From positions 1 to 64,000 of the forward strand of contig JBMNGG010000008.1 of the NCBI GenBank assembly GCA_050949705.1: 64,000 nt of DNA, read 5' to 3'. The DNA is from JBMNGG01 sp050949705. Lineage in GTDB: Bacteria; Bacillota; Thermosediminibacteria; Thermosediminibacterales; Tepidanaerobacteraceae. Made by a program: the position numbers and the translations under genes. Below are positions 26,452 to 35,575 of this stretch, one piece after another. The notes under the pieces were generated by a model. The model had not been told where the DNA came from. It saw only the letters and a list, made by a program, of their open reading frames with translations, and made no database searches. Positions within the stretch are counted from its first letter, which is position 1. Every line of letters begins with the position of its first letter.

Positions 26452-27462
26452 ATGAAAGGAATAAAAATATTAGAAAGATTATTGGCTACTATCCCCGTTG
26501 TTTTAGGTATTGCTATAATAGTTTTCCTATTTATGCGTTTAACTCCGGGTGATCCTGTAGATATTATGATGGGTAAAGCAGGTATGGTCACTGAAGCTGA
26601 GATACAAGCATTACAAGAGGAATTTAACCTTAATGAGCCACTTCATATTCAGCTGCTTTTATTCTTTAAAGGTTTATTCTCTGGAGATTTGGGTAATTCA
26701 ATAACACGAGGAGTTCCTGTCATTAAACTTATTAAAGAGACATTACCTGCCACAATAGAGCTTGCGATGGGAGCATTAGTAGTTGCACTGATTATTGCAT
26801 TGCCTATTGGAATTATCTCAGCTGTTAAACAAAACTCAATCATTGATAGAGTGGCTATGGCTGGTTCATTCGTCGGCATTTCAATGCCTGGATTTTGGTT
26901 GGGGATAGTTTTAATAATTTTATTTTCTGTTAATCTTAATTGGTTACCTAGTCAGGGCCGTTTGAGTCATTTGATATATCTTGAGCACATTACAGGGCTT
27001 TATGTTATTGATGCAATACTAACAGGCAATACTCCGGCATTAATTGATGCTTTAAAACACTTGCTTCTCCCCTCGATAACCCTTGGAGCTTCTATGGCTG
27101 CTATAATCGCTAGAGTTATGAGGTCTAGCATGTTGGAAGTGTTAAAGCAGGATTATGTCATGTTAGCGAGATCTAAAGGATTATCACAATGGCTTGTTGT
27201 TGTTAGGCATTGTATTAAGAATGCTATGATGCCAACAATCACAGTTGTTGGTATGCAGGTAGGGGTTCTCTTGGGAGGTAATATGATTACTGAAAGTGTA
27301 TTTGGCTGGCCCGGTCTTGGCAGGCTTGTGGTAGACGCCATATTTAATAGAGACTACCCATTGGTTCAAGGTGTAGTGATGTTTTATGCATTAACCTTTG
27401 TAATTGCTAATTTTCTTGTAGATGTAATTTACACTTATATCAATCCCAAGATTGAGCTGTAG
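26452..27462 (+). CDS. Peptide ABC transporter permease (DppB type)
   Basis: 336 residues, with about six hydrophobic spans and the N-terminal signature LLATIPVVLGIAIIVFLFMR followed by LTPGDPVDIMMG, typical of DppB/OppB. The EAA loop for contact with the ATPases is at about 221-245 (EVLKQDYVMLARSKGLSQWL). Membrane partner of the next permease. Second gene of a five-gene operon; the ribosome-binding site (AGGGGTTGGG) is weak. Confidence 0.92.
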   Translation: MKGIKILERLLATIPVVLGIAIIVFLFMRLTPGDPVDIMMGKAGMVTEAEIQALQEEFNLNEPLHIQLLLFFKGLFSGDLGNSITRGVPVIKLIKETLPATIELAMGALVVALIIALPIGIISAVKQNSIIDRVAMAGSFVGISMPGFWLGIVLIILFSVNLNWLPSQGRLSHLIYLEHITGLYVIDAILTGNTPALIDALKHLLLPSITLGASMAAIIARVMRSSMLEVLKQDYVMLARSKGLSQWLVVVRHCIKNAMMPTITVVGMQVGVLLGGNMITESVFGWPGLGRLVVDAIFNRDYPLVQGVVMFYALTFVIANFLVDVIYTYINPKIEL

Positions 27463-27476
27463 GAGAGGAGGAAAAT

Positions 27477-28406
27477 ATGGGCATAAAAGAACAAACAATA
27501 AACAAAATCCCTTCAAATAATTTACCTAATGTAAAAATTACATTGGTTTTAAAAAATCTTAATGAGTTTATTAAAAGGGTGCGGAAACACAAATCGGCTA
27601 TGATAGGTGCATTTGTTCTTATCGCATATATTTTAATAGCAATTTTTGCTCCTCTTATAGCTTTACATGAACCAGGAAAAACAGATCTTGCTAAAAAGAT
27701 GAAACCGGCTGCATGGAATGGCGGTGATTGGGCTCATCCTTTAGGAACAGACCAACTTGGTAGAGACATTTTTTCAAGAATTGTATATGGAGCGAGGGTT
27801 TCTTTATTGGTGGGTTTTATAACCGTCATGATTTCAGTAATTGTGGGAACATTGTTAGGCTGTTTTACCGGTTATTATATGGGCCGATTAGATGCATTTG
27901 TATCGAGAATTGCTGATTTATTACTGGCTTTTCCTTTCATGATCTTTACCATAGGTGCAATGGCTATGTTAGGGCCGGGATTTTGGAACCTTATTCTTGC
28001 TTTAAGTTTTAAAAGCTGGGTCGAATTTTTTAGACTTGTAAGAGGGGAAGTACTAGCCGAAAAAAGCAAGGAATATGTAGAAGCGGCAAAGGTTTTAGGC
28101 ATGAATGATATAAAAATAATCTTTTCAGAAATATTGCCTAACATAGTCCACTCTATTTTAGTTTTAGGAACTTTAAGAATCGGATATCTGATAATCATGG
28201 AAGCCTCGTTAAGTTTCTTGGGTTTAGGAATTCCACCGTCAATTCCTGCATGGGGTTCAATGATAGAAAGTGGAAGAAACAATATGTTTAATGCCTATTG
28301 GATTTCAACATATCCTGGAATTGCTCTTGTAATTTTAGTTCTTGCTATTAATATGTTTGGAGAAGGCTTAAGGGATATACTTGATCCTAGATTAAAAGTG
28401 GAATAA
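27477..28406 (+). CDS. Peptide ABC transporter permease (DppC type)
   Basis: 309 residues. The N-terminal cytoplasmic region and first span are followed by the DppC signature HPLGTDQLGRDIFSRIVYGA (about 83-102). The EAA loop reads EYVEAAKVLGMNDIKIIFSE. The C-terminal GEGLRDILDPRLK is typical. It starts 14 bases after the dppB-type gene behind GAGAGGAGG. Confidence 0.93.
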   Translation: MGIKEQTINKIPSNNLPNVKITLVLKNLNEFIKRVRKHKSAMIGAFVLIAYILIAIFAPLIALHEPGKTDLAKKMKPAAWNGGDWAHPLGTDQLGRDIFSRIVYGARVSLLVGFITVMISVIVGTLLGCFTGYYMGRLDAFVSRIADLLLAFPFMIFTIGAMAMLGPGFWNLILALSFKSWVEFFRLVRGEVLAEKSKEYVEAAKVLGMNDIKIIFSEILPNIVHSILVLGTLRIGYLIIMEASLSFLGLGIPPSIPAWGSMIESGRNNMFNAYWISTYPGIALVILVLAINMFGEGLRDILDPRLKVE

Positions 28407-28429
28407 AAGTCCAGCAGGAGGAAGAATAG

Positions 28430-29452
28430 ATGCTACATGTGCGAAATTTAAAAACAACTTTTCCAACAGATAGAGGTATAGTTAAGGCTGTAGATGGAGT
28501 TGACTTTTCCTTGAAAAATGGGGAAATAGTTGGTCTTGTTGGGGAATCAGGATGTGGGAAAAGCATGACCATGCTTTCTATTTTGCGTCTGGTCCCACCA
28601 CCGGGTAAAGTGGATAGTGGAGAAATAATCTTTGAAGGAAAGAATCTTGTAAATGCAACCCCTAGCGAAATGAGAAAAATTCGTGGAAAAAAAATATCTA
28701 TGATCTTCCAAGATCCGATGACAACCCTAAATCCTGTATTTAAAATTGGTGAACAAATAAGAGAATCTATGAGAATACATGGATTATTTAAACACAATGA
28801 AAGCTTATTTAATGATTTTTTTAAGAAGAAGCAGAAAGAAAAAGAGTATAAGAGAGTTATTGAATTGATGGAGGAAGTTGGCATTCCGGCACCTGATTTA
28901 AGATATAACAATTATCCACATCAGTTTAGCGGAGGCATGCAGCAAAGGGCTTTAATAGCTATTGCATTAGCCTGTGAACCTAAACTTTTATTAGCTGATG
29001 AACCTACCACTGCTTTAGATGTAACGATTCAAGCTCAAATATTGGAATTATTAAACAAGATAAATACAGTTCATAAAACAAGCATCATTCTCGTTACACA
29101 TGATTTAGCAGTAGCAGCAGAATTCTGTCATGAAATAGCAGTGATGTATGCGGGAAAACTTGTGGAAAGGGGCCCGGTAGATGAGGTAATGGGGAGGCCA
29201 AAACATCCGTATACGAAAGGACTTCTGGCATCAATACCTAAAATAACCAAAGTTAAAAAGAAAATAAAGGCCATACCAGGGAATGTGCCTGACTTAACAG
29301 AGTTAGGCAGTTCAGGTTGTGCTTTTTGCGATAGATGTGATGTGGCCATACCAAAATGTAGAGAATCTCATATTCCGATGATAGAAATAAAACCCGGTGA
29401 ATTTGTTAGATGTATCCTCTACGCCCCAAAGGAGGTAAAAACAGTTGACTAA
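28430..29452 (+). CDS. Peptide ABC transporter ATPase (DppD type)
   Basis: 340 residues. Walker A is GESGCGKS (about 39-46), the signature is FSGGMQQRA, Walker B is LLLADEPTTALDVT, and the H-loop is VTHDLA. The C-terminal oligopeptide domain has four Cys (CAFCDRCDVAIPKC...VRC) of the kind that binds an Fe-S cluster in this family. AGGAGGAA precedes the ATG. The last 8 bases overlap the next gene, so translation of the two ATPases is coupled. Confidence 0.93.
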   Translation: MLHVRNLKTTFPTDRGIVKAVDGVDFSLKNGEIVGLVGESGCGKSMTMLSILRLVPPPGKVDSGEIIFEGKNLVNATPSEMRKIRGKKISMIFQDPMTTLNPVFKIGEQIRESMRIHGLFKHNESLFNDFFKKKQKEKEYKRVIELMEEVGIPAPDLRYNNYPHQFSGGMQQRALIAIALACEPKLLLADEPTTALDVTIQAQILELLNKINTVHKTSIILVTHDLAVAAEFCHEIAVMYAGKLVERGPVDEVMGRPKHPYTKGLLASIPKITKVKKKIKAIPGNVPDLTELGSSGCAFCDRCDVAIPKCRESHIPMIEIKPGEFVRCILYAPKEVKTVD

Positions 29453-30434
29453 TGATCCATTGGTACAAATAGAAAACTTAAAAAAACACTTTATTTCAAA
29501 ACCTAGTATCTTGGGAAGGACTTTACTAAAACGCAAAAATACAGTATTAAAGGCAGTTGATGGGGTAGATTTAGATATATATCGTGGAGAAACTATAGGC
29601 CTTGTTGGTGAAAGCGGTTGTGGTAAAACTACGTTGGGTAGGACAGTGGTAAACCTTTATAAACCCACAGCAGGGAAAATACGATTTAAAGGTATTGATA
29701 CACAAGAATTTACGGAAGAAAAAGCAAAAGAGTTTCGTCAAGCTGTCCAAATTATATTTCAAAATCCATATAGTTCGTTAAATCCAAGGAAAACTGTGAG
29801 AGATATACTATCAGTACCTCTTAGACTGAGAGGAGTAACTAACGAAAATGAGAGGGAAGAAAAAATCAAAAAGCTTCTAGATCGGGTTGGTCTTCTTCCT
29901 AGGCATATTAATTCATATCCTCACCAATTTAGTGGAGGCCAAAGGCAAAGAATTGGTATAGCGAGAGCTTTAGCATTGCAACCAGAGTTTATAGTTGCGG
30001 ATGAACCCGTATCCGCTCTTGATGTATCAGTCCAAGCCCAAATTATCAATCTTCTTGAAGAACTTCAAGAAGAATTTAATTTAACTTATTTATTTATAGC
30101 CCATGATTTAAGTGTAATTCATTATGTAAGTGACAGAGTTGCTGTAATGTATCTGGGCAAAATTGTAGAGATATCGGAAACACTTGAGTTATTTAATAAT
30201 AGTCTTCATCCTTATACTAAAGCCCTACTTTCGGCAATCCCCAGGGTTGATAAAAGGAGAAGGCGAGATAGAATAATTCTTGAAGGAAATGTTCCTACAC
30301 CTATAGACATTCCATCAGGGTGCAGATTTAAAACCAGATGTTTCATGAAAAAGGGAAAGATATGTGATATAGAAGAGCCTGAACTTATTGATGTAGGAAA
30401 TGGTCATAGAGTAGCATGCCATTTATATAGATAA
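29445..30434 (+). CDS. Peptide ABC transporter ATPase (DppF/OppF type)
   Basis: 329 residues. Walker A GESGCGKTTLGRTVV, signature FSGGQRQRIGIARAL, Walker B FIVADEPVSALDVSVQ, H-loop IAHDLS; the C-terminal domain has Cys residues in GCRFKTRCFMKKGKIC. It partners the preceding ATPase as a heterodimer. Start is TTG at 29445 inside the preceding gene, with AAAGGAGG upstream. Last gene of the operon. Confidence 0.92.
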   Translation: MTNDPLVQIENLKKHFISKPSILGRTLLKRKNTVLKAVDGVDLDIYRGETIGLVGESGCGKTTLGRTVVNLYKPTAGKIRFKGIDTQEFTEEKAKEFRQAVQIIFQNPYSSLNPRKTVRDILSVPLRLRGVTNENEREEKIKKLLDRVGLLPRHINSYPHQFSGGQRQRIGIARALALQPEFIVADEPVSALDVSVQAQIINLLEELQEEFNLTYLFIAHDLSVIHYVSDRVAVMYLGKIVEISETLELFNNSLHPYTKALLSAIPRVDKRRRRDRIILEGNVPTPIDIPSGCRFKTRCFMKKGKICDIEEPELIDVGNGHRVACHLYR

Positions 30435-30481
30435 TAGTAAAATGGTGAAGGTGAATTATCCATATTTTTATATAGCATTCC

Positions 30482-30510
30482 TTGATGTTTTTTATAAAAA
30501 GTGGTATATT
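30482..30510 (+). promoter_or_regulatory. Promoter of the TPP riboswitch-thiT unit
   Basis: TTGATG (30482-30487), 17-bp spacer, TATATT (30505-30510), 31 bases before the aptamer. Confidence 0.6.
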
Positions 30511-30540
30511 AGATAAAGCTAAATTTAATATTTGTTATGT

Positions 30541-30628
30541 CCACTAGGGGAGCACGCAAAGCTGAGATAGTGAGGTAAACTCACTGACCCTCGAACCTGC
30601 TCTAGGTAATTCTAGCGTAGGAAAGTGG
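30541..30628 (+). promoter_or_regulatory. TPP (THI-element) riboswitch aptamer
   Basis: Conserved THI words in order: ACTAGGGGAGC, GCTGAGATAG, GACCCTCGAACCTG, CTAGGTAATTCTAGCGTAGG, closed by P1 CCACT/AGTGG (30541-30545 with 30624-30628). Binds thiamine pyrophosphate and should shut off the downstream thiamine transporter via the terminator that follows. Confidence 0.95.
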
Positions 30629-30643
30629 TTTTATCACGTATAT

Positions 30644-30678
30644 AAAGCCGTTGACCTTAGTGTTGACGGCTTTTTGTC
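30644..30678 (+). terminator. TPP riboswitch terminator
   Basis: AAAGCCGT/ACGGCTTT stem (30644-30651 with 30666-30673) followed by T residues, between aptamer and thiT. Confidence 0.85.
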
Positions 30679-30727
30679 GTTCACTCTCCGGACATATTCA
30701 ATTCAACAGGAGAGGAGGTGAGCCTAG

Positions 30728-31360
30728 ATGAGCATTATGGATATTTTTAAAGATTTAGCAGAAATAAATCCAACGACATTTTTCATTTTGACTTTTATTG
30801 TAGTACTTGCTTTTGTATTTCGCTTTATAGGGGTCAGAACTAAACTAGATACAAAGGCCATCGTTTATGGAGGCTTATGTGTTGCCATTGCCTTTGTTCT
30901 TTCTTATATTAGGCTGTATAGGTGGCCTCAAGGAGGGTCCATAACGCTTGCTAGTGCATTGCCGGTTTTTATTTATGCTTACATCTTCGGTCCGACCGCT
31001 GGTATTGCTGCAGGAACTGCTTATGGACTTTTACAGCTTATTCAAGACCCTTATATTTTGCACCCCTTTCAAGTGTTTTTAGACTATATATTGGCCTTTG
31101 CAGCTTGGGGATTGGCCGGATTCTTCCGTAAGAATATCAGTTTTGGTATTATCCTAGGTGGTATTGGCCAGATATTTTCAAGTTTTCTATCTGGTGTAAT
31201 ATTTTTCGGATCATATGCACCCGAAGGTATGAGCCCCATAATCTATTCTCTAGCAGTGAATGGAACAGTATTAGGTACAAATATGTTGATTTGTCTTGTG
31301 ATTTCACTGTTGCCCCAGGTAAGGGGCATGATAGAACAATTAAAATTCAGGGTCTATTAA
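30728..31360 (+). CDS. thiT: ECF-type thiamine transporter S component
   Basis: 210 residues, with six predicted membrane segments after a short N-terminus. The ThiT substrate-site signature YRWPQGGSITLASALPVF lies at about 64-82, and the YGLLQLIQDPYILHPFQVFLDY region is also typical. It binds thiamine and works with a shared ECF energising module not encoded here. The upstream TPP riboswitch supports the assignment independently. AGGAGGTGA precedes ATG 30728; an in-frame ATG at 30737 is possible. Confidence 0.95.
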   Translation: MSIMDIFKDLAEINPTTFFILTFIVVLAFVFRFIGVRTKLDTKAIVYGGLCVAIAFVLSYIRLYRWPQGGSITLASALPVFIYAYIFGPTAGIAAGTAYGLLQLIQDPYILHPFQVFLDYILAFAAWGLAGFFRKNISFGIILGGIGQIFSSFLSGVIFFGSYAPEGMSPIIYSLAVNGTVLGTNMLICLVISLLPQVRGMIEQLKFRVY

Positions 31361-31361
31361 A

Positions 31362-31398
31362 AGTAGAAAAAGCCATCATTAAGATGGCTTTTTCTACT
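31362..31398. terminator. Bidirectional terminator between thiT and hsp20
   Basis: Perfect 16-bp stem (31362-31377 with 31383-31398), ATTAA loop; its right arm contains the hsp20 stop codon. Confidence 0.9.
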
Positions 31399-31822
31399 CA
31401 ATGTCGATTATTCTTCCACTAGGTTTGGAAGGAGCAACTTTTGGCAATACTACCTTTAATACACCATTTTTGTAGCTGGCTTTAATGGAATCACTTTTAA
31501 TATCGTCGGGAAATGGGATAGAACGTGTAAAATTACCGCGACGGCGCTCATGATGAATATAGTTATCCCTCTTTTCTTCAGTAACTTCGTCATGCTCTGC
31601 AGAGATTACAAGAGAATTATTTTCATAACGAATTTCTATATTATTTTTATCATATCCTGGAAGGTCTGCTTCTACAGTATATTCATTTTCAGTTTCTTTA
31701 ACGTCTACCCTAATGGGATTGAAATTAAACATATCTAAGAAATCGTCTGTATCAAAATTCAAATCAAAGAATCCCGGTAGTATTCCCTTACGCCTCCAAG
31801 GAATTAAACCTTTGCCACGCAT
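31394..31822 (-). CDS. Small heat-shock protein (Hsp20 family)
   Basis: 142 residues. An N-terminal arm (IPWRRKG...FFDLNF) leads into the alpha-crystallin domain (about 40-130) with VDVKETENEYTVEADLPGYD, FTRSIPFPDDI and the A-x-x-x-NGVLxVxLPK signature, then a C-terminal tail. It holds unfolding proteins as an ATP-independent chaperone. ATG 31822 has AAAGGAGG eight bases upstream, so the longer upstream frame is not used. No CIRCE element was seen in its short leader. Confidence 0.92.
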   Translation of the reverse strand: MRGKGLIPWRRKGILPGFFDLNFDTDDFLDMFNFNPIRVDVKETENEYTVEADLPGYDKNNIEIRYENNSLVISAEHDEVTEEKRDNYIHHERRRGNFTRSIPFPDDIKSDSIKASYKNGVLKVVLPKVAPSKPSGRIIDIE

Positions 31823-32018
31823 AAAACTACCTCCTTTTACAAATATTAGTATTATTTGTACTATTATTGTAACATAAAGGTCAGGGAAGGTCAATATTTT
31901 GTTTTGATTTTTTGTAAAGAAAAGGTTTTAGAAATGGATTTATAGAAATACTACTTATCAATAATTAGTTTAAACTGTTTTGTACAAAAAATGCATCCTT
32001 TATAAAGTGGTGGCCTAT

Positions 32019-32429
32019 ATGGAAATTGGTGTAGATATTATTGAAATTAATAGAATAAAAAAAGCATGTCAAAAGAGGCTTTTTCAAAAGCGTTTTTTTA
32101 CTGAAAATGAACTTTGCAAAATTGAAGGCAAAAAAAATTATTATGCACATCTAGCCGGTAAATTTGCTGCTAAAGAAGCGGTAGTAAAAGCTATGGGCAC
32201 GGGTTTTCGTAATTTTAAATTTAAGGATATAGAGATTTTAAATGAAGTGTCTGGAAAACCAAAAGTGGTTTTATCGGGAAATGCCAAAAAAATTTTAAAG
32301 TCGAAAGGCTTTTGTCAAGTAAAAGTTACCATATCTCACAGCATGGAATATGCTGTAGCCTTTGCTATAGCTATTGGAGGTGCAAGGGATGAAAGTAATA
32401 AGTCCTATAACAATGAGAAAGATGGATAG
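32019..32429 (+). CDS. acpS: Holo-[acyl-carrier-protein] synthase
   Basis: 136 residues. It transfers the phosphopantetheine arm from CoA to acyl carrier protein. The Mg-binding GVDIIEINRI motif at the N-terminus and the HLAGKFAAKEAVVKAMG motif (about 46-62) are complete. I chose ATG 32019, giving the usual start MEIGVDI; the longer TTG frame from 31980 adds residues not seen in the family. The 3' end overlaps nnr by 41 bases, a conserved arrangement. Confidence 0.93.
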   Translation: MEIGVDIIEINRIKKACQKRLFQKRFFTENELCKIEGKKNYYAHLAGKFAAKEAVVKAMGTGFRNFKFKDIEILNEVSGKPKVVLSGNAKKILKSKGFCQVKVTISHSMEYAVAFAIAIGGARDESNKSYNNEKDG

Positions 32430-33957
32430 ATTAGCTATTGAAGATTATAAAATACCGGGAATTGTATTAATGGAAAATGCCGGATACCGGGTAGCAATGG
32501 CAGTAAAAACCATGTTGACTCAAGGGAAAAATAACGAAACTGCCAGCATATCCATATTCTGCGGTAAAGGCAATAATGGTGGTGATGGTTTTGTTGCAGC
32601 TAGGCATCTTGCAAATATGAAATATGATGTAAAAGTATTCATTGTTGCTGATCCCTCAAATATAACCGGTGATGCAGCAATTAATCTAGAGATTGTAAAA
32701 AAGATGGGTTTACAAATTAAAGTCATTGAAGATGCCTCAGATGTGAGAAAAATAAGAGATTCAGTGGCAGATTCTAAAATAATTGTAGATGCTTTGCTTG
32801 GAACGGGTTTAAAGGGCGAAGTAAGAGGTATTGGTAAAGAAGTTATTGATTTGATAAACGAACTTCGCTTGCCCGTAATTGCCGTAGATATACCATCGGG
32901 TATATGCGGTGAAACAGGGAAGATATTAGGTAATGCTGTGATGGCAAAACAGACCGTGACCATGGTTCTTCCAAAAACAGGTCTGCTTATTTATCCAGGA
33001 TTAGAATATGTGGGGGAACTAATTATTGTAGACATCGGCATGCCAATAGAATTAATTAAATCAGCAGAGGCTGAAGCAGAATTACTTGATTGTCAGTGGA
33101 TTTCTAAGTGTTTTGAAAAATATCCTTCTGATGCTCATAAAGGTACATTCGGTAGAGTTTTTATTATTGCTGGTTCCCTTGGAATGACTGGAGCGGCAGC
33201 TCTTTCAGGATTAGCTTCTGTTAGAGGTGGAGCAGGTCTTGTAACTGTGGGAATTCCGGAGAGCTTGAACGATATACTTGAAGTAAAATTAACAGAAGCT
33301 ATGACATTACCTCTTGCTGAATCCACAAACCGTTGTATTAGCAATGCTGCTTTAAATGCTGCTTTAGAATTTGCAAGCAAGTGCAATGTGGTAGTACTAG
33401 GGCCTGGTATTTCAACAAATGAAGAGACAAAACAATTTGTTTTAGAATTTGTTCAAAACTGTGAAGTACCAATGGTTGTGGATGCTGATGGGTTAAATAT
33501 ACTTGCTGAATATCCACATATATTGGCTAATGCTAAAGCTAAGGTGGTTATAACTCCACATCCCGGTGAGATGGCGAAACTTTTAGCCAGCACACCGTCA
33601 AAAATTCAGGAAGATCGCTTGAAAGCAGCAAAAACTGCGGCACAAAGATATAATTGTGTTGTTGTTTTAAAAGGTGCAAGGACATTGATAGCAAATCCTG
33701 AAGGTATGTTATGTATAAATCCTACGGGTAATGCTGGTATGGCCTCTGGTGGTAGTGGCGATGTTTTATCAGGTATTATAGGAGCTTTTCTTGCTAGGGG
33801 TATGCAACCATATAATGCTGCAGCTGCAGGTGTTTATATTCATGGCTTAGCAGGAGACATTGCAGCTCAAAATAAAGGCAAGATTTCTCTTGCAGCCGGG
33901 GATATTATAGAATACTTACATGAAGCGATAAGAAAAACATTGCCTGATTATAATTAA
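32389..33957 (+). CDS. nnr: Bifunctional NAD(P)HX epimerase / ADP-dependent dehydratase
   Basis: 522 residues in two domains. The YjeF-N epimerase (about 1-210) shows IPGIVLMENAGYRVA and FCGKGNNGGDGFVAARHL. The YjeF-C ADP/ATP-dependent dehydratase (about 225-520) shows HKGTFGRVFIIAGS, ITPHPGEMAKLL and the NPTGNAGMASGGSGDVLSG nucleotide motif. Together they repair hydrated NAD(P)H. ATG 32389 follows GGAGG at 32376-32380; the longer frame at 32374 lacks a site. Confidence 0.95.
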   Translation: MKVISPITMRKMDRLAIEDYKIPGIVLMENAGYRVAMAVKTMLTQGKNNETASISIFCGKGNNGGDGFVAARHLANMKYDVKVFIVADPSNITGDAAINLEIVKKMGLQIKVIEDASDVRKIRDSVADSKIIVDALLGTGLKGEVRGIGKEVIDLINELRLPVIAVDIPSGICGETGKILGNAVMAKQTVTMVLPKTGLLIYPGLEYVGELIIVDIGMPIELIKSAEAEAELLDCQWISKCFEKYPSDAHKGTFGRVFIIAGSLGMTGAAALSGLASVRGGAGLVTVGIPESLNDILEVKLTEAMTLPLAESTNRCISNAALNAALEFASKCNVVVLGPGISTNEETKQFVLEFVQNCEVPMVVDADGLNILAEYPHILANAKAKVVITPHPGEMAKLLASTPSKIQEDRLKAAKTAAQRYNCVVVLKGARTLIANPEGMLCINPTGNAGMASGGSGDVLSGIIGAFLARGMQPYNAAAAGVYIHGLAGDIAAQNKGKISLAAGDIIEYLHEAIRKTLPDYN

Positions 33958-34021
33958 ATAGGAAGAATATAGTAATATTTTTGTCTTATAATTTATATAT
34001 TTTGGGTAAGGGGTATGAGCA

Positions 34022-35203
34022 ATGCCTTTGGATACAAAAGACATAAGACCTACTTGGGTTGAAATTAATTTAGATAATCTAAAGCATAATGTGATGGAAA
34101 TCAAGAGAATAACTTCCTCTAGTGTTAAGATATGTGCAGTAGTCAAAGCCGATGGTTATGGCCATGGAGCATTAGAAGTGGCTAAGACCGCCATTTCGTG
34201 CGGGGCTTCTTATCTTGGGGTGGCTTTTTTGGATGAGGCTTTGAAATTAAGAAAAGATGGTATTAATGCACCTATCCTTATTTTGGGTTTTACACCGGAA
34301 AGTCAATTTGATACAATAATAGAGAACGATATTACTCAAACTGTTTACAATTTACATTCCACCATAGTACTTTCTGAAAAAGCAGTCAAACAGAATAAGA
34401 AAGCAAAGGTTCATATTAAACTTGACACAGGTATGAACCGAATTGGCTTTCAACCGAGCACATCTTCAATTTCCGATATTGAAAAAATCTTTTCTCTGGA
34501 GGGCGTGGAAGTAGAAGGTGTTTTTACACATTTTGCTAGGGCGGATGAGAAGGGGGAAGATGCAACTAAAGAGCAATTCCAAGAGTTTATGAGGATGGTT
34601 GGCGAAATTGAAAATCGTGGTTTTAAGATTCCCATAAAACATGCTGCTAATAGTGCTGCAATTATGCGATTTCCTAATACTCACCTTCATATGATTCGAC
34701 CAGGTATTATTCTCTATGGAATGTATCCCTCCGATGAGCTTTTAGAAGACAGGCTTTTTTTAAAACCACTAATGAGTCTAAAAACAAGGGTTTCCCATGT
34801 AAAAACATTACCAAAAGGTAAAGCCATTAGTTATGGTGGAACTTACATAACCCAGAGGCAAAGTATAATTGCCACATTACCTGTAGGTTATGCTGACGGC
34901 TACTCAAGACTCTTATCATCCAAAGCAGAGGTATTGATTAAAGGGCAGCGTGCTCCTATCTTAGGGCGTATCTGCATGGACCAGTGTATGGTAGATGTAA
35001 CTGATATAAGAGGAGATGTTCAGACAGGTGAAGTAGTCACTCTTATTGGAGATGATGGAGATGAGAGTATTTTAGCCGATGAGATAGCCCGGATTATTGG
35101 TACTATTAATTATGAGATAACTTGCAATATATCAAAGAGAGTACCTCGGGTTTATATACAGGATGGAAAAATTAATAAAATAAATAACCTTTTGGTAAAA
35201 TAG
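34022..35203 (+). CDS. alr: Alanine racemase
   Basis: 393 residues. It makes D-alanine for peptidoglycan. The PLP Lys lies in VVKADGYGHG (about 41-50); the second catalytic Tyr region reads AISYGGTY, and LPVGYADGYSR and LGRICMDQCMVDVT are typical. ATG 34022 follows a GGGGTATGAGCA leader without a strong site. It sits between nnr and the toxin-antitoxin pair, the order seen in many Firmicutes. Confidence 0.95.
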   Translation: MPLDTKDIRPTWVEINLDNLKHNVMEIKRITSSSVKICAVVKADGYGHGALEVAKTAISCGASYLGVAFLDEALKLRKDGINAPILILGFTPESQFDTIIENDITQTVYNLHSTIVLSEKAVKQNKKAKVHIKLDTGMNRIGFQPSTSSISDIEKIFSLEGVEVEGVFTHFARADEKGEDATKEQFQEFMRMVGEIENRGFKIPIKHAANSAAIMRFPNTHLHMIRPGIILYGMYPSDELLEDRLFLKPLMSLKTRVSHVKTLPKGKAISYGGTYITQRQSIIATLPVGYADGYSRLLSSKAEVLIKGQRAPILGRICMDQCMVDVTDIRGDVQTGEVVTLIGDDGDESILADEIARIIGTINYEITCNISKRVPRVYIQDGKINKINNLLVK

Positions 35204-35222
35204 GTATAATATTCTTATTCAA

Positions 35223-35252
35223 TTGACATAATTATATTGACTTATATATAAT
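35223..35252 (+). promoter_or_regulatory. Promoter of the mazEF-type pair
   Basis: TTGACA (35223-35228), 18-bp spacer, TATAAT (35247-35252), 47 bases before the antitoxin start. Confidence 0.65.
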
Positions 35253-35298
35253 AGAATATGTACTTGCACGTCGCCTTAAAAATCTAGGGGGTGCCGGT

Positions 35299-35574
35299 GT
35301 GGCCGAATTGAAGCATATAGTTATTAGTTTGCCAAATAATTTATTAGAAAAAGTAGATTATTTTGTCGCTCTGGAAAAGAAAAATCGGAGTGAACTTATT
35401 CGAGATGCGATGAAATTATATATTAAAGAAATGGAAAAACTAAGAGTTAGGGAACAACTAAAAATCGGTTATATGCAAATGGCCGAAATAAATATAAAGC
35501 TAGCGGAAATGGGGATATGTGAAGATTATAAAGACTTTATACTATATGAAACAAGACTTTCGGAGTGTGAATAA
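35299..35574 (+). CDS. ndoAI: Antitoxin of the EndoAI type
   Basis: 91 residues, with a ribbon-helix-helix DNA-binding N-terminus (HIVISLPNNLLEKVDYFVAL...NRSELIRDAMKLYI) and an acidic C-terminus that would wrap the toxin. GTG start at 35299 behind AGGGGG. The toxin gene follows after one base, so the pair is translationally linked. Position after alr is the conserved Firmicutes arrangement. Confidence 0.9.
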   Translation: MAELKHIVISLPNNLLEKVDYFVALEKKNRSELIRDAMKLYIKEMEKLRVREQLKIGYMQMAEINIKLAEMGICEDYKDFILYETRLSECE

Positions 35575-35575
35575 T

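Noticed and set aside
28387..28911. 174-codon frame antisense to the DppD-type gene
   Set aside because: The sense strand encodes a complete ABC ATPase with all motifs; the antisense frame has no site or family features.
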